DNA of 7,426 nucleotides, from contig JAPHUG010000399.1 of the NCBI GenBank assembly GCA_026197195.1, forward strand, positions 1 to 7,426. The letters are read 5' to 3'. The notes beneath the pieces were generated by a model, which ran no database searches, was not told the origin of the DNA, and saw nothing but the letters and a program-made list of their open reading frames with translations. A program made the translations under genes and the position numbers. The stretch is from Sedimenticola sp. (GTDB lineage Bacteria > Pseudomonadota > Gammaproteobacteria > Chromatiales > Chromatiaceae). Below are positions 1 through 6,600 of the stretch, piece by piece (positions within the stretch are counted from its first letter, which is position 1; each line of letters opens with the position of its first letter).

Positions 1-543
1 ATCCTGACCCAGAATACCGCCTGGTCGAATGTTGAGCGAGCGATAGCCAATCTGAAACAGGCTGATCTCCTTACCCCGGAAGCATTGAGCCGCTGCTCAC
101 ATGAGACCCTGGCTGAGGCGTTACGACCTTCAGGTTACTTCAATGTAAAAGCGGCGAGACTAAAGAATCTTTGTACACTGATTTTAGATCTCGATCTTGA
201 GGCGAGTCGTGCAATGGAGACTTCGACCTTAAGAGAGGTGCTACTGACCGTTAAGGGCGTGGGACCAGAGACCGCCGATGATATCTTGCTCTACGCCTAT
301 GAGCGACCTGTCTTTGTCATTGATGCGTATACACGACGAATATTATCAAGAATTGGACTAGTGTCCGGAAAAGAGTCTTATGAGGTTTTGCGGGGTCATA
401 TTGAATCTCATTTTGTTGCAAGTGCAGCAATTTACAACGAATATCATGCGTTGATCGTGCGGCACGCAAAACAGGCGTGTCGGGTAAAACCCCTCTGTTC
501 CACCTGTATATTGCACTCAAAATGCGTATTCGGCGCTAAATAG
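1..543 (+). CDS. Endonuclease III-like HhH-GPD DNA glycosylase (5' partial)
   Basis: The frame is open to the first base, so the gene starts upstream; 180 residues are visible and perhaps 35-40 N-terminal residues are missing, judging by a usual length near 215-220. The visible start, ILTQNTAWSNVERAI, is typical of the COG2231-type endonuclease III-domain family. A helix-hairpin-helix glycine loop (GVGPETADDILLYA) lies at visible residues 86-99, followed by the catalytic aspartate in VIDAYTRR (D108). Four cysteines (C160, C166, C169, C175; spacing C-x5-C-x2-C-x5-C) form a [4Fe-4S] site at the C terminus. The position that holds the Schiff-base lysine in E. coli Nth (GVGRKTA) is Glu here (E90), so I infer a monofunctional base-excision glycosylase without AP-lyase activity. 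The damaged base it removes cannot be told; alkylated purines are possible by analogy with MagIII. The internal TTG at 85 is not the true start. Confidence 0.88.
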   Translation: MLTQNTAWSNVERAIANLKQADLLTPEALSRCSHETLAEALRPSGYFNVKAARLKNLCTLILDLDLEASRAMETSTLREVLLTVKGVGPETADDILLYAYERPVFVIDAYTRRILSRIGLVSGKESYEVLRGHIESHFVASAAIYNEYHALIVRHAKQACRVKPLCSTCILHSKCVFGAK

Positions 544-575
544 TATGATTGTCTGACAAATAGGTAAAAAAAATT

Positions 576-604
576 TCGCCTATTGACTAGGGCAATGCTA
601 AAAT
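576..604 (+). promoter_or_regulatory. Probable icd promoter with extended -10
   Basis: An extended -10 element TGCTAAAAT lies at 596-604, with only a weak -35 about 17-18 nt upstream around 576-581. Transcription would begin near 611, between the end of the glycosylase gene and the icd start at 637. TTGACT at 583-588 looks like a -35 but is too close to this -10 and has no good -10 at 16-18 nt. A promoter here argues against starting icd translation at the TTG at 583. Confidence 0.4.
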
Positions 605-636
605 TGTTTTTTCAAAAGATAACGATGGAAACAGGC

Positions 637-1893
637 ATGGCATACGACAAGATTCAAGTTCCGGCTGACGGCGAAAAAATCACCGTAAATTCTGACTTCT
701 CACTCAGTGTTCCAAACCGTCCCATTATCCCTTTCATTGAAGGTGATGGTATCGGTATCGATATCACGCCCGTGATGATCAAAGTGATCGATGCGGCAGT
801 TGCAAAGGCTTATGGCGGAGAGCGCAGTATTGCTTGGATGGAGATCTATGCCGGTGAAAAGGCCAACAATCTCTATGGCGGCGATACCTGGTTGCCGGAA
901 GAGACCTACGAGGCAGTAAAGGAGTTCGCGGTCTCTATTAAGGGCCCACTCACCACGCCCGTAGGTGGCGGCATGCGTTCTCTGAACGTGGCGCTTCGTC
1001 AGGTCTTGGATCTGTTTGTCTGTCTGCGTCCTATCCGCTACTACGATGGCACACCCAGCCCGCTGAAACGTCCCGACCTGACCGATATGGTGATCTTCCG
1101 TGAAAACTCAGAGGATATCTATGCCGGTATCGAGTGGGAAGAGGGTACTGACGATGTGAAGAAAGTGATTAACTTCCTTCAGAACGAGATGGGCGTTACC
1201 AAGATCCGTTTCCCTGAGTGTTCCGGTATTGGTGTGAAACCCGTCTCCCGTGATGGCACGCGTCGCCTGGTTCGCAAGGCACTGCAATACGCTATCGATA
1301 ATGATCGCAGTTCCGTTACCCTGGTACACAAGGGTAATATCATGAAGTTCACCGAGGGTGCCTTCAAGAGCTGGGGCTATGACATCGCCAAAGAAGAGTT
1401 TGGTGCGGTTGAGATTGATGGCGGACCCTGGTGCAGCTTCAAAAACCCAAAGACGGGCAACGAGATCATCGTTAAAGACTCTATCGCAGATGCCTTCCTG
1501 CAGCAGATCCTGCTGCGTCCGGCTGAGTATGATGTGATCGCAACCCTGAACCTGAATGGTGACTACGTCTCTGATGCACTGGCCGCACAGGTCGGTGGTA
1601 TCGGTATCGCACCCGGCGCCAACCTCTCTGATGATGTGGCCATGTTTGAAGCCACTCACGGCACAGCACCCAAATATGCCGGTTTGGATAAAGTGAATCC
1701 CGGGTCACTGATTCTCTCTGCTGAGATGATGCTGCGTCACATGGGGTGGGTTGAGGCGGCAGATCTGGTCGTTAAGGCCATGTCAGGCGCTATCAAGGCC
1801 AAGACCGTCACTTATGACTTTGAGCGACTGATGGAAGGTGCCACCTTGCTAAGCTGCTCAGCATTCGGCGACGCCATGATCGAAAATATGTAA
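637..1893 (+). CDS. icd: NADP-dependent isocitrate dehydrogenase
   Basis: This TCA-cycle enzyme oxidatively decarboxylates isocitrate to 2-oxoglutarate, making NADPH in the cytoplasm. The 418-residue protein aligns along its whole length with E. coli Icd (416 aa) at an offset of +2. Substrate residues are S115, N117, R121, R131 and R155, with Y162 and K232 catalytic and D285, D309 and D313 binding the metal. The cofactor residues K346, Y347, Y393 and R397 match the NADP-specific set. S115, in [12 protein letters not shown], corresponds to the AceK-phosphorylated serine of E. coli, so control by phosphorylation is possible if the genome has aceK. I chose the ATG at 637 because [15 protein letters not shown] lines up with the E. 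coli N terminus and a weak GGAA (627-630) precedes it. In-frame starts at 583 (TTG), 595 and 625 would add residues the family lacks. The gene appears to be a single transcription unit. Confidence 0.97.
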   Translation: MAYDKIQVPADGEKITVNSDFSLSVPNRPIIPFIEGDGIGIDITPVMIKVIDAAVAKAYGGERSIAWMEIYAGEKANNLYGGDTWLPEETYEAVKEFAVSIKGPLTTPVGGGMRSLNVALRQVLDLFVCLRPIRYYDGTPSPLKRPDLTDMVIFRENSEDIYAGIEWEEGTDDVKKVINFLQNEMGVTKIRFPECSGIGVKPVSRDGTRRLVRKALQYAIDNDRSSVTLVHKGNIMKFTEGAFKSWGYDIAKEEFGAVEIDGGPWCSFKNPKTGNEIIVKDSIADAFLQQILLRPAEYDVIATLNLNGDYVSDALAAQVGGIGIAPGANLSDDVAMFEATHGTAPKYAGLDKVNPGSLILSAEMMLRHMGWVEAADLVVKAMSGAIKAKTVTYDFERLMEGATLLSCSAFGDAMIENM

Positions 1894-1911
1894 TAAGCGT
1901 TTGTACTAAAG

Positions 1912-1950
1912 AAAAAGCCTGCGGCGATTCAATCGCCGCAGGCTTTTTTT
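1912..1950 (+). terminator. Bidirectional Rho-independent terminator after icd
   Basis: A perfect 16-bp stem (1912-1927 with 1933-1948) closes a 5-nt loop TTCAA and runs into T7. The lower stem is A5/T5, so the opposite strand also has a GC-rich hairpin followed by a T run. It can therefore stop icd transcription on the + strand and back up the terminator of the convergent cold-shock gene. It begins 18 nt after the icd stop codon. Confidence 0.93.
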
Positions 1951-1995
1951 GTTTGCGTAGTATTTTTCCAGAATAAAAAACTGACAGACACAAAC

Positions 1996-2025
1996 ACCCA
2001 TTCAGCGTTTTCACGCTGAATGGGT
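1996..2025. repeat. 13-bp perfect inverted repeat between convergent genes
   Basis: ACCCATTCAGCGT (1996-2008) and its exact complement (2013-2025) flank a 4-nt TTTC loop. On the + strand no T run follows. On the minus strand the arm is followed by GTTTGTGTCTG, which is T-rich but interrupted. It may be a second terminator for the cold-shock gene, or an RNA 3'-end stabilising hairpin. Confidence 0.6.
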
Positions 2026-2046
2026 AATTCGCCAATATCTCTAGTC

Positions 2047-2083
2047 GCTAAAAACCGGCTGCTTTTCAGTCGCAGTGGGTTTA
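2047..2083 (-). terminator. Terminator of the cold-shock gene
   Basis: Read on the minus strand, AAACCCACTGC pairs with GCAGCCGGTTT (2052-2062 with 2072-2082, one mismatch and one G-T pair) around a 9-nt loop. The descending arm runs straight into TTTTTAG. It starts 16 nt past the csp stop codon, the expected place for a Rho-independent terminator. Confidence 0.6.
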
Positions 2084-2098
2084 GTTATTCGTCAGTTA

Positions 2099-2311
2099 TC
2101 AGATCTCTGCTACTGACTGAAGATTAGCTGCATGCAACCCTTTGGGGCCTTCTTCCAGTTCAAACTGAACCTTCTGACCCTCTTTGAGTGTTTTATAGCC
2201 ATCCATGCTAATGGCTGAAAAGTGAATGAATATGTCTTGCTCACCCTGATCAGGGGTAACAAATCCATAGCCTTTTGCGTTGTTGAACCATTTTACAGTG
2301 CCAGTTGCCAT
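2099..2311 (-). CDS. Cold-shock domain protein, CspA/CspD family
   Basis: The 70-residue protein is a single cold-shock domain (OB fold) that binds single-stranded RNA or DNA and usually acts as an RNA chaperone or replication/translation modulator. Both nucleic-acid motifs are intact: RNP1 as KGYGFV (residues 13-18) and RNP2 as DIFIHF (26-31), preceded by the conserved [11 protein letters not shown]. The [15 protein letters not shown] and [11 protein letters not shown] segments resemble the Pseudomonas CspD/CapB protein encoded next to clpS, so cspD is the likely name, but paralogues cannot be separated here. The ATG is preceded, 8 nt upstream, by a near-perfect ribosome binding site GGAGGAG (2320-2326). 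The gene is convergent with icd and divergent from clpS, and has its own promoter, long leader and terminator. Whether it responds to cold or to stationary phase cannot be told. Confidence 0.95.
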   Translation of the reverse strand: MATGTVKWFNNAKGYGFVTPDQGEQDIFIHFSAISMDGYKTLKEGQKVQFELEEGPKGLHAANLQSVAEI

Positions 2312-2473
2312 AACGCGTACTCCTCCAGTACTCCAGTACAGACTTATTTCGCCTCTGTCTTGATGGTCGAGCTATAGTTATTAGGCGTTGCCCGTAACAT
2401 CAGCAGATGGCGACTGCTTGAGAGGTTTGAAAATGAGACCTAGTTCATAAAAATATTTTCTACCCCCCTCAAT
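2312..2473 (-). promoter_or_regulatory. Long 5' leader of the cold-shock gene
   Basis: The predicted start site near 2473 leaves about 160 nt of untranslated RNA before the csp ATG, similar to the long leaders of cspA-type mRNAs. It contains two small hairpins (AGCAG/CTGCT at 2402-2418, ACAGA/TCTGT at 2338-2358). An 8-bp tandem repeat TACTGGAG (2323-2338) overlaps the ribosome binding site and gives two GGAG cores. I see no convincing cold box in the correct orientation. A temperature-responsive leader is inference by analogy. Confidence 0.45.
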
Positions 2474-2479
2474 CTATTT

Positions 2480-2507
2480 AGTATAACGTTTCGGCGCAAT
2501 TGGTCAA
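2480..2507 (-). promoter_or_regulatory. Promoter of the cold-shock gene
   Basis: On the minus strand TTGACC (2507-2502) and TATACT (2485-2480) are separated by 16 nt, matching the sigma-70 consensus at five of six positions in each box. The DNA just upstream (2508-2532) is almost pure A/T and could act as an UP element. The predicted start is near 2473. Confidence 0.65.
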
Positions 2508-2673
2508 ATTTTATACATTTTTATTAAAAAATTCAGGGTAGTCTTACTAGATCATTTTCCGGTTAAATGGGGGATAATCCCTAGGAGATGGTTATCTGGT
2601 TTGGGTGTCTACTTCACTCGTGTTTTTCTAACATTCGTATCGAAACGAAGCTTTTTTTTACTAGAATTGGATT
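2508..2673. other. Intergenic region upstream of clpS
   Basis: Together with the csp leader this makes a 362-bp gene-free stretch between the divergent csp and clpS starts. The left part is A/T-rich and serves the csp promoter. I find no convincing sigma-70 promoter for clpS on the + strand; GATAAT at 2572-2577 lacks a good -35, as do the candidates near 2613-2640. No credible small gene is visible. The last 40 nt hold a hairpin and T run, listed separately. Confidence 0.5.
2634..2659 (+). other. Hairpin plus T8 tract in the clpS leader
   Basis: TTCGT (2634-2638) can pair with ACGAA (2645-2649) and is followed two bases later by eight Ts (2652-2659), ending 14 nt before the clpS ATG. The arrangement resembles an intrinsic terminator or attenuator, but the stem is only 5 bp and A/T-rich, so termination would be weak at best. 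It could instead be an accidental T tract. Confidence 0.25.
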
Positions 2674-2997
2674 ATGACGGATAAATCGAACCCTTATGAC
2701 GATGACGGCGGGCTTGCCGTTGAGACAGCAAAGCCTAAACTAAAGCGTCCGCCGATGTATAAGGTATTGCTTTTAAACGACGACTATACACCTATGGAAT
2801 TTGTGGTTCAGGTGTTGGAGTCGTTCTTTAAAATGGATCGCGAGAAAGCGACTCAGATCATGCTCAACGTACATACACGTGGCGTTGGCGTTTGTGGCGT
2901 CTACACTAAGGATGTAGCAGAGACGAAAGTGGCCCAGGTGAATGAGTTTTCGCGTAGCCACCAACATCCACTGCTTTGTGCTTCGGAGGAAGCATAA
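2674..2997 (+). CDS. clpS: ATP-dependent Clp protease adaptor ClpS
   Basis: ClpS binds proteins with N-terminal Leu, Phe, Tyr or Trp and delivers them to ClpA for degradation by ClpAP. The 107-residue protein matches E. coli ClpS (106 aa) at an offset of +1. It has a flexible acidic N-terminal tail (residues 1-25), then the core from [18 protein letters not shown]. The residues that bind the substrate alpha-amino group and line the pocket are present: N35, D36, D37, T39, the gatekeeper M41, and H67. The C-terminal HPLLC motif is also typical. The upstream sequence has no clear Shine-Dalgarno (only TTGG), which suggests modest translation or a leaderless-like or structured start. clpA follows 90 nt downstream on the same strand with no terminator between, so co-transcription is likely. 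Confidence 0.97.
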   Translation: MTDKSNPYDDDGGLAVETAKPKLKRPPMYKVLLLNDDYTPMEFVVQVLESFFKMDREKATQIMLNVHTRGVGVCGVYTKDVAETKVAQVNEFSRSHQHPLLCASEEA

Positions 2998-3087
2998 AAC
3001 GGAATTCCGAACTGTCAGGGAATTAGGTAGTCAATAGGTAATACGGCCTATTATTTGTCACTCTGTTACCAGGAAGTCAAGTCAGCC
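2998..3087 (+). other. clpS-clpA intergenic gap with inverted repeat
   Basis: This 90-nt gap is longer than the roughly 30 nt I recall for E. coli. It holds the 10-bp palindrome CGGAATTCCG (3000-3009), just after the clpS stop, and AATAGG/CCTATT (3033-3038 with 3047-3052) around an 8-nt loop. Neither is followed by a T run, so they are not terminators. No good promoter for clpA alone is visible. They could be mRNA stability or processing hairpins. Confidence 0.4.
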
Positions 3088-5346
3088 ATGTTAAGTAAAG
3101 AGCTAGAATTTACACTCAATCAGGCCTTCATGGAGGCCCGTGACAGGCACCATGAATACATGACCGTAGAGCATCTGCTCTTGGCTTTGCTGGATAACCC
3201 GACAGCAGCCAATGTATTGCGCGCCTGTGGTGCAGACACCGAGGCGTTGCGTCGGGATATTGATCAGTTCATAGAGGAGACAACACCACTCCTTCCTGAC
3301 GATACCGAGAGTGAGACCCAGCCCACGCTGGGCTTTCAGCGTGTCCTTCAGCGTGCTGTCTATCATGTGCAGTCTTCTGGTCGGGATGAAGTGACCGGGG
3401 CCAATGTACTGGTGGCGATTTTTAGCGAGCAGGAATCTCAGGCGGTGTTCTTTTTGCACCAGCAGGATATTGCCCGTCTTGATGTGGTGAATTATATCTC
3501 TCATGGCATATCCAAGGTTCACGGGGAGACTGAGCAGCAGGAAGAGATCGGCCGGGGCGGAGAAGAGATCGAGTCAGATGCGCCTTCCAGTAATCCGCTG
3601 GATAACTTTTCCACTAATCTCAACGAGCAGGCCAAGCTCGGTAAGATTGATCCGCTGATCGGTAGAAGCCATGAGATTGAACGCACAGTTCAGATTCTCT
3701 GCCGGCGTCGCAAAAATAACCCCTTGCTGGTCGGTGAGGCAGGTGTCGGTAAGACGGCCATTGCCGAGGGTCTGGCGAAAAAAATAGTCGATAATGAGGT
3801 GCCCGAGATTCTGGCAAACTGCACCATCTACTCGCTGGATCTGGGCAGTCTGGTGGCCGGCACAAAATATCGCGGTGATTTTGAGAAAAGACTGAAATCG
3901 GTACTGGCGCAGTTAAAGAAAGAGCCTGATACCATTCTGTTTATTGACGAGATTCATACGGTCATTGGTGCCGGGGCCGCCTCGGGTGGGGTCATGGATG
4001 CCTCAAACCTGATCAAGCCGGTTCTGGCTTCGGGTGAATTGCGCTGCATCGGTTCCACGACCTATCAGGAGTTTCGGGGTATTTTCGAGAAAGACCGGGC
4101 GTTGGCTCGCCGTTTCCAGAAAATAGATGTGGAAGAGCCCTCTGTAGAAGAGACCTTTGAGATATTAAAAGGGCTGAAGAGCCGGTTTGAATCGCACCAC
4201 AATATCAGTTATTCGATCGAGGCGTTAAGGACAGCTGCTGAGCTGTCAGAGCGTTACATCAACGATCGTCATCTACCGGATAAGGCGATTGATGTCATTG
4301 ATGAGGCTGGAGCCAGTGTTCATCTGCAGCCACCTGAGGGCAGAAAAAACAGTATTGACGTGGAAGACATTGAGGCCATTGTGGCCAAGATTGCCCGTAT
4401 TCCACCGAAAAGTGTCTCTGTGTCAGACGTTGAAGCACTGAAGAACCTGGATCGTGATCTGAAGATGGTGGTGTATGGTCAGGATGAGGCCATAGAGACC
4501 TTAACGGCGGCCATTCGCATGAGTCGTTCAGGGCTGGGAACAGATCAAAAGCCTGTCGGTTCCTTCCTGTTTGCAGGGCCGACCGGTGTGGGTAAAACAG
4601 AGGTGACTCGTCAACTCGCACGGATCATGGGAATTGAGCTGATCCGGTTTGATATGTCTGAATATATGGAGCGTCATACGGTTTCCCGTCTGATAGGTGC
4701 ACCTCCCGGTTATGTCGGCTACGATCAGGGCGGTTTACTGACGGAAGAGATCAGTAAACACCCCCATTCAGTTCTTCTGCTGGATGAGGTGGAGAAGGCC
4801 CACCCCGATGTGTTTAACCTGCTGCTCCAGGTGATGGATCACGGAACACTGACGGATAATAACGGCAGAAAGGCTGATTTCAGGAATGTGGTGATTGTAA
4901 TGACCACCAATGCTGGCGCTGGTGAGATGGCGCGCTCCTCCATAGGTTTCACTCAGCAGGATCACACCAGTGATGGCATGGAGTCGATCAAAAAGCTATT
5001 TTCACCTGAATTCCGCAACCGTCTGGACAGCATCATTCAGTTCAAATCACTGCCACCGGATGTGATCACCCATGTCGTAGAGAAGTTCATCTTTGAACTG
5101 GAGGGACAGCTGGAGGAAAAGGGTGTGGCCCTTAAGCTGGATGACCAGGCCAAGCTGTGGCTGGCCAAACACGGCTATGATGCCGCTATGGGCGCACGAC
5201 CTATGGCCCGACTGATACAGGAAAAGATCAAAAAGCCGATGGCAGAAGAGCTGCTATTCGGAAGCCTGACCGAAGGTGGTGTAATCAGCGTAACAGTAGT
5301 CGACGGAGAGCTGGTGCTGGATATGGAAGGCTGCGCCATTCATTGA
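3088..5346 (+). CDS. clpA: ATP-dependent Clp protease ATP-binding subunit ClpA
   Basis: ClpA is the hexameric AAA+ unfoldase that feeds substrates to ClpP. The 752-residue product covers all domains of E. coli ClpA (758 aa). The N domain (about 1-145), which docks ClpS, is followed by a short acidic linker (147-170). D1 has Walker A GEAGVGKT (216-223), Walker B ILFIDE (283-288) and the RALARR finger (337-342). D2 has Walker A GPTGVGKT (497-504) and Walker B LLLDE (563-567). The pore loop GYVGYDQGG lies at 541-549. The ClpP-docking tripeptide is IGF (619-621), where E. coli ClpA has IGL. I chose the ATG at 3088 because [14 protein letters not shown] aligns with the E. coli start and AGGAAG (3071-3076) lies 11 nt upstream; the TTG at 3055 would add 11 unsupported residues. 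The gene is convergent with infA, with 17 nt between the stop codons. clpP is not in the window. Confidence 0.98.
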   Translation: MLSKELEFTLNQAFMEARDRHHEYMTVEHLLLALLDNPTAANVLRACGADTEALRRDIDQFIEETTPLLPDDTESETQPTLGFQRVLQRAVYHVQSSGRDEVTGANVLVAIFSEQESQAVFFLHQQDIARLDVVNYISHGISKVHGETEQQEEIGRGGEEIESDAPSSNPLDNFSTNLNEQAKLGKIDPLIGRSHEIERTVQILCRRRKNNPLLVGEAGVGKTAIAEGLAKKIVDNEVPEILANCTIYSLDLGSLVAGTKYRGDFEKRLKSVLAQLKKEPDTILFIDEIHTVIGAGAASGGVMDASNLIKPVLASGELRCIGSTTYQEFRGIFEKDRALARRFQKIDVEEPSVEETFEILKGLKSRFESHHNISYSIEALRTAAELSERYINDRHLPDKAIDVIDEAGASVHLQPPEGRKNSIDVEDIEAIVAKIARIPPKSVSVSDVEALKNLDRDLKMVVYGQDEAIETLTAAIRMSRSGLGTDQKPVGSFLFAGPTGVGKTEVTRQLARIMGIELIRFDMSEYMERHTVSRLIGAPPGYVGYDQGGLLTEEISKHPHSVLLLDEVEKAHPDVFNLLLQVMDHGTLTDNNGRKADFRNVVIVMTTNAGAGEMARSSIGFTQQDHTSDGMESIKKLFSPEFRNRLDSIIQFKSLPPDVITHVVEKFIFELEGQLEEKGVALKLDDQAKLWLAKHGYDAAMGARPMARLIQEKIKKPMAEELLFGSLTEGGVISVTVVDGELVLDMEGCAIH

Positions 5347-5352
5347 CGCAGC
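5330..5352. repeat. Hairpin at the clpA-infA convergent junction
   Basis: GCTGCG (5330-5335) and CGCAGC (5347-5352) form a perfect 6-bp stem around an 11-nt loop that contains the clpA stop codon. No T run follows on either strand. It is the only hairpin I see in the 17-nt junction between the convergent genes, so any terminator here is weak or Rho-dependent. Confidence 0.3.
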
Positions 5353-5363
5353 ACAAAATCCTG

Positions 5364-5582
5364 CTAGCGTGCGCGGTAGGTAATACGACCTTTACTCAAG
5401 TCGTAAGGCGTTAATTGAACGGTGACAGTGTCACCCGTCAATATACGGATATAGTGCTTGCGCATTTTGCCAGAGATGTGTGCTGTGACCACATGGCCGT
5501 TTTCCAGCTCTACACGGAACATGGTGTTGGGCAGGGTCTCTACGACCGTACCATCCATCTCAATAAAATCTTCTTTAGCCAT
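5364..5582 (-). CDS. infA: Translation initiation factor IF-1
   Basis: IF-1 binds the A site of the 30S subunit during initiation and helps IF-2 and IF-3 select the start codon and initiator tRNA. The 72-residue protein is a single S1-like OB fold, the same length as the E. coli factor and nearly identical to it, including [20 protein letters not shown] and YIRILTGD. The start is fixed by this match and by an AGGAAA ribosome binding site about 4 nt upstream (5587-5592). The gene has its own promoter. It lies downstream of bpt on the same strand but 265 nt away, and is convergent with clpA. IF-1 genes next to clpA and the aminoacyl-transferase genes are a common gammaproteobacterial arrangement. 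Confidence 0.98.
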   Translation of the reverse strand: MAKEDFIEMDGTVVETLPNTMFRVELENGHVVTAHISGKMRKHYIRILTGDTVTVQLTPYDLSKGRITYRAR

Positions 5583-5609
5583 TCGGTTTCCTGAGTTACC
5601 CTTTAGTTG

Positions 5610-5646
5610 CTAGCCCGGCATTATAACACAAAGCCCACTAAAACAA
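5610..5646 (-). promoter_or_regulatory. infA promoter with G+C-rich discriminator
   Basis: On the minus strand a perfect -10 TATAAT (5625-5620) has an upstream TTGTTT (5646-5641) at a short 15-nt spacing. The predicted start is near 5613, giving a leader of about 30 nt. The bases just after the -10 (GCCGGGC) form a G+C-rich discriminator, a hallmark of promoters of the translation machinery repressed by ppGpp. The stringent-control reading is inference. Confidence 0.65.
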
Positions 5647-5847
5647 GCGCGCAATTATGAGTGAAAATCAGCGAATCGCAAGTGTTTTGTCCGATTAGTT
5701 GACTCTTTTTCCGTTCTGGAGGCTGTCGGGTTTATCGTTTGAAGTGAAAATGACGGGTGGCGCAAACCCTTTTTTCGAAGAAGGCGAATAGTGAGCCTAT
5801 TTAATACGATCGATAGGTTAAGCCGGTACCATCCGGCTATCGCATCG
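5647..5847. other. infA-bpt intergenic region with small inverted repeats
   Basis: No recognisable gene lies here. There are short hairpins at 5768-5784 (7 bp including one G-T, loop TCG), AATAG/CTATT at 5787-5801, and CCTAT/ATAGG at 5796-5817, which would compete with the previous one. Two tiny + strand frames touch at 5791 (13 codons from 5750 and 23 codons from the GTG at 5791), with no clear ribosome binding sites and no family match I recognise. Confidence 0.4.
5821..5838 (-). terminator. Possible weak terminator after bpt
   Basis: AGCCGG and CCGGCT form a perfect 6-bp G+C-rich stem with a 6-nt loop, 10 nt past the bpt stop codon on the minus strand. Only TTAACC follows, so the U tract is poor. 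It may be a weak terminator or a 3'-end stabiliser; some aat-bpt transcription may read on toward infA. Confidence 0.35.
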
Positions 5848-6600
5848 TCAGTTAGCGTTTAATTCGAGCGTCTCCACGGCCTGTTCGGAGAGCCACTGTC
5901 CATTGATATAGGCCTCATGCGGATGGTACTGGTTCTTGTAGGCCATTTTCTGACAGCCGTCTATCCAATAGCCAAGATAGAGCCATGGGAGGTTGCGTTT
6001 TTTACACGCCTCTATCTGCCAGAGAATGGAAAATGTACCCACGCTTAGCTGTTCCAGGTCGGGATCAAAAAAGGTGTAGACAGCCGATAATCCGTCTTGA
6101 AGCAGGTCCGTTATGGCGGCTGCAGCGAGTACATCATCCTGGTGAAAAGCAAAAATACGGGTGTCAGCCCAGTCACTCCCAATGAAGTTGAGATAGTCGC
6201 TCTCGGTCATACTCGCCATCTCGCCATCCTGATGTCGGGCGGCCAGATAGCGTTTAAAAAGGTTGAAGTGATCGGTGTCAAAAGTGGCTGGGTGTTCGGT
6301 AATCTGAAAACGATCATGTAGTCGATTCCAAACCCGTCGTTGAATGCGACGAGATTTAAACTGCTCTACCGGAAGGCGCAGGGATATGCAGGCCTTGCAG
6401 TTGGCGCAATCAGGACGGTAGATCATCTCCCCGCTGCGTCTAAACCCCTGGTTTATCAGACTGTTGTAGATCGCTCTCTTGTGCTGCTGTTGCGGGTCAA
6501 CAAAAAGTGTCCTGGCTGCTTGTTGATCGATATAGGAGCAGGGGTGATCGCCGGAAAGATAGAGTAAGACCCTTTGTGAGTGATTAAAGCTTCCAGTCAT
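5848..6600 (-). CDS. bpt: Aspartate/glutamate leucyltransferase (arginyl-tRNA--protein transferase family)
   Basis: Bpt transfers leucine from Leu-tRNA to N-terminal Asp or Glu, turning secondary destabilising residues into ClpS-recognised N-degrons. The 250-residue protein looks like Pseudomonas Ate/Bpt. It has the N-terminal CSYIDQQAARTLF (C21), the YRPDCANCKAC cysteine cluster (C65, C68, C71), the RRSG motif, RYLAARHQDG, LSAVYTFFDPD, and the signature YLGYWIDGCQKMAYKNQY (208-225). These belong to the bacterial leucyltransferase branch of the family, but leucine rather than arginine specificity is inferred. I chose the ATG at 6600 because the family begins just before this point. Its ATGA overlaps the aat stop, and no good ribosome binding site precedes it, which suggests translational coupling. 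The 45-residue upstream extension of the frame is only the aat sequence read out of frame. Confidence 0.94.
   Translation of the reverse strand: MTGSFNHSQRVLLYLSGDHPCSYIDQQAARTLFVDPQQQHKRAIYNSLINQGFRRSGEMIYRPDCANCKACISLRLPVEQFKSRRIQRRVWNRLHDRFQITEHPATFDTDHFNLFKRYLAARHQDGEMASMTESDYLNFIGSDWADTRIFAFHQDDVLAAAAITDLLQDGLSAVYTFFDPDLEQLSVGTFSILWQIEACKKRNLPWLYLGYWIDGCQKMAYKNQYHPHEAYINGQWLSEQAVETLELNAN

Noticed and set aside
583..636. Upstream TTG/ATG starts for icd
   Set aside because: They would add 4-18 residues absent from the family, and the likely -10 element overlaps this stretch.
1108..1659. 183-codon minus-strand open frame opposite icd
   Set aside because: Lies fully inside the strongly conserved icd gene; its length comes from the coding bias of icd, and its product matches no family I recognise.
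2333..2342. GTACAGA resembling part of the cspA cold box
   Set aside because: It lies on the + strand, antisense to the csp leader RNA, so it cannot act as a cold box there.
3055..3087. TTG start for clpA at 3055
   Set aside because: Adds 11 residues without family support; the ATG at 3088 matches the ClpA N terminus and has an AGGAAG upstream.
3036..5392. Similar strings TAGGTAATACG-CCT near 3036 and 5377
   Set aside because: One is intergenic and the other is the complement of the conserved infA 3' end; a single 15-of-16 match is probably chance.
6097..6567. Plus-strand open frames opposite bpt and aat
   Set aside because: Shadows of the conserved minus-strand genes with no family match or ribosome binding sites.
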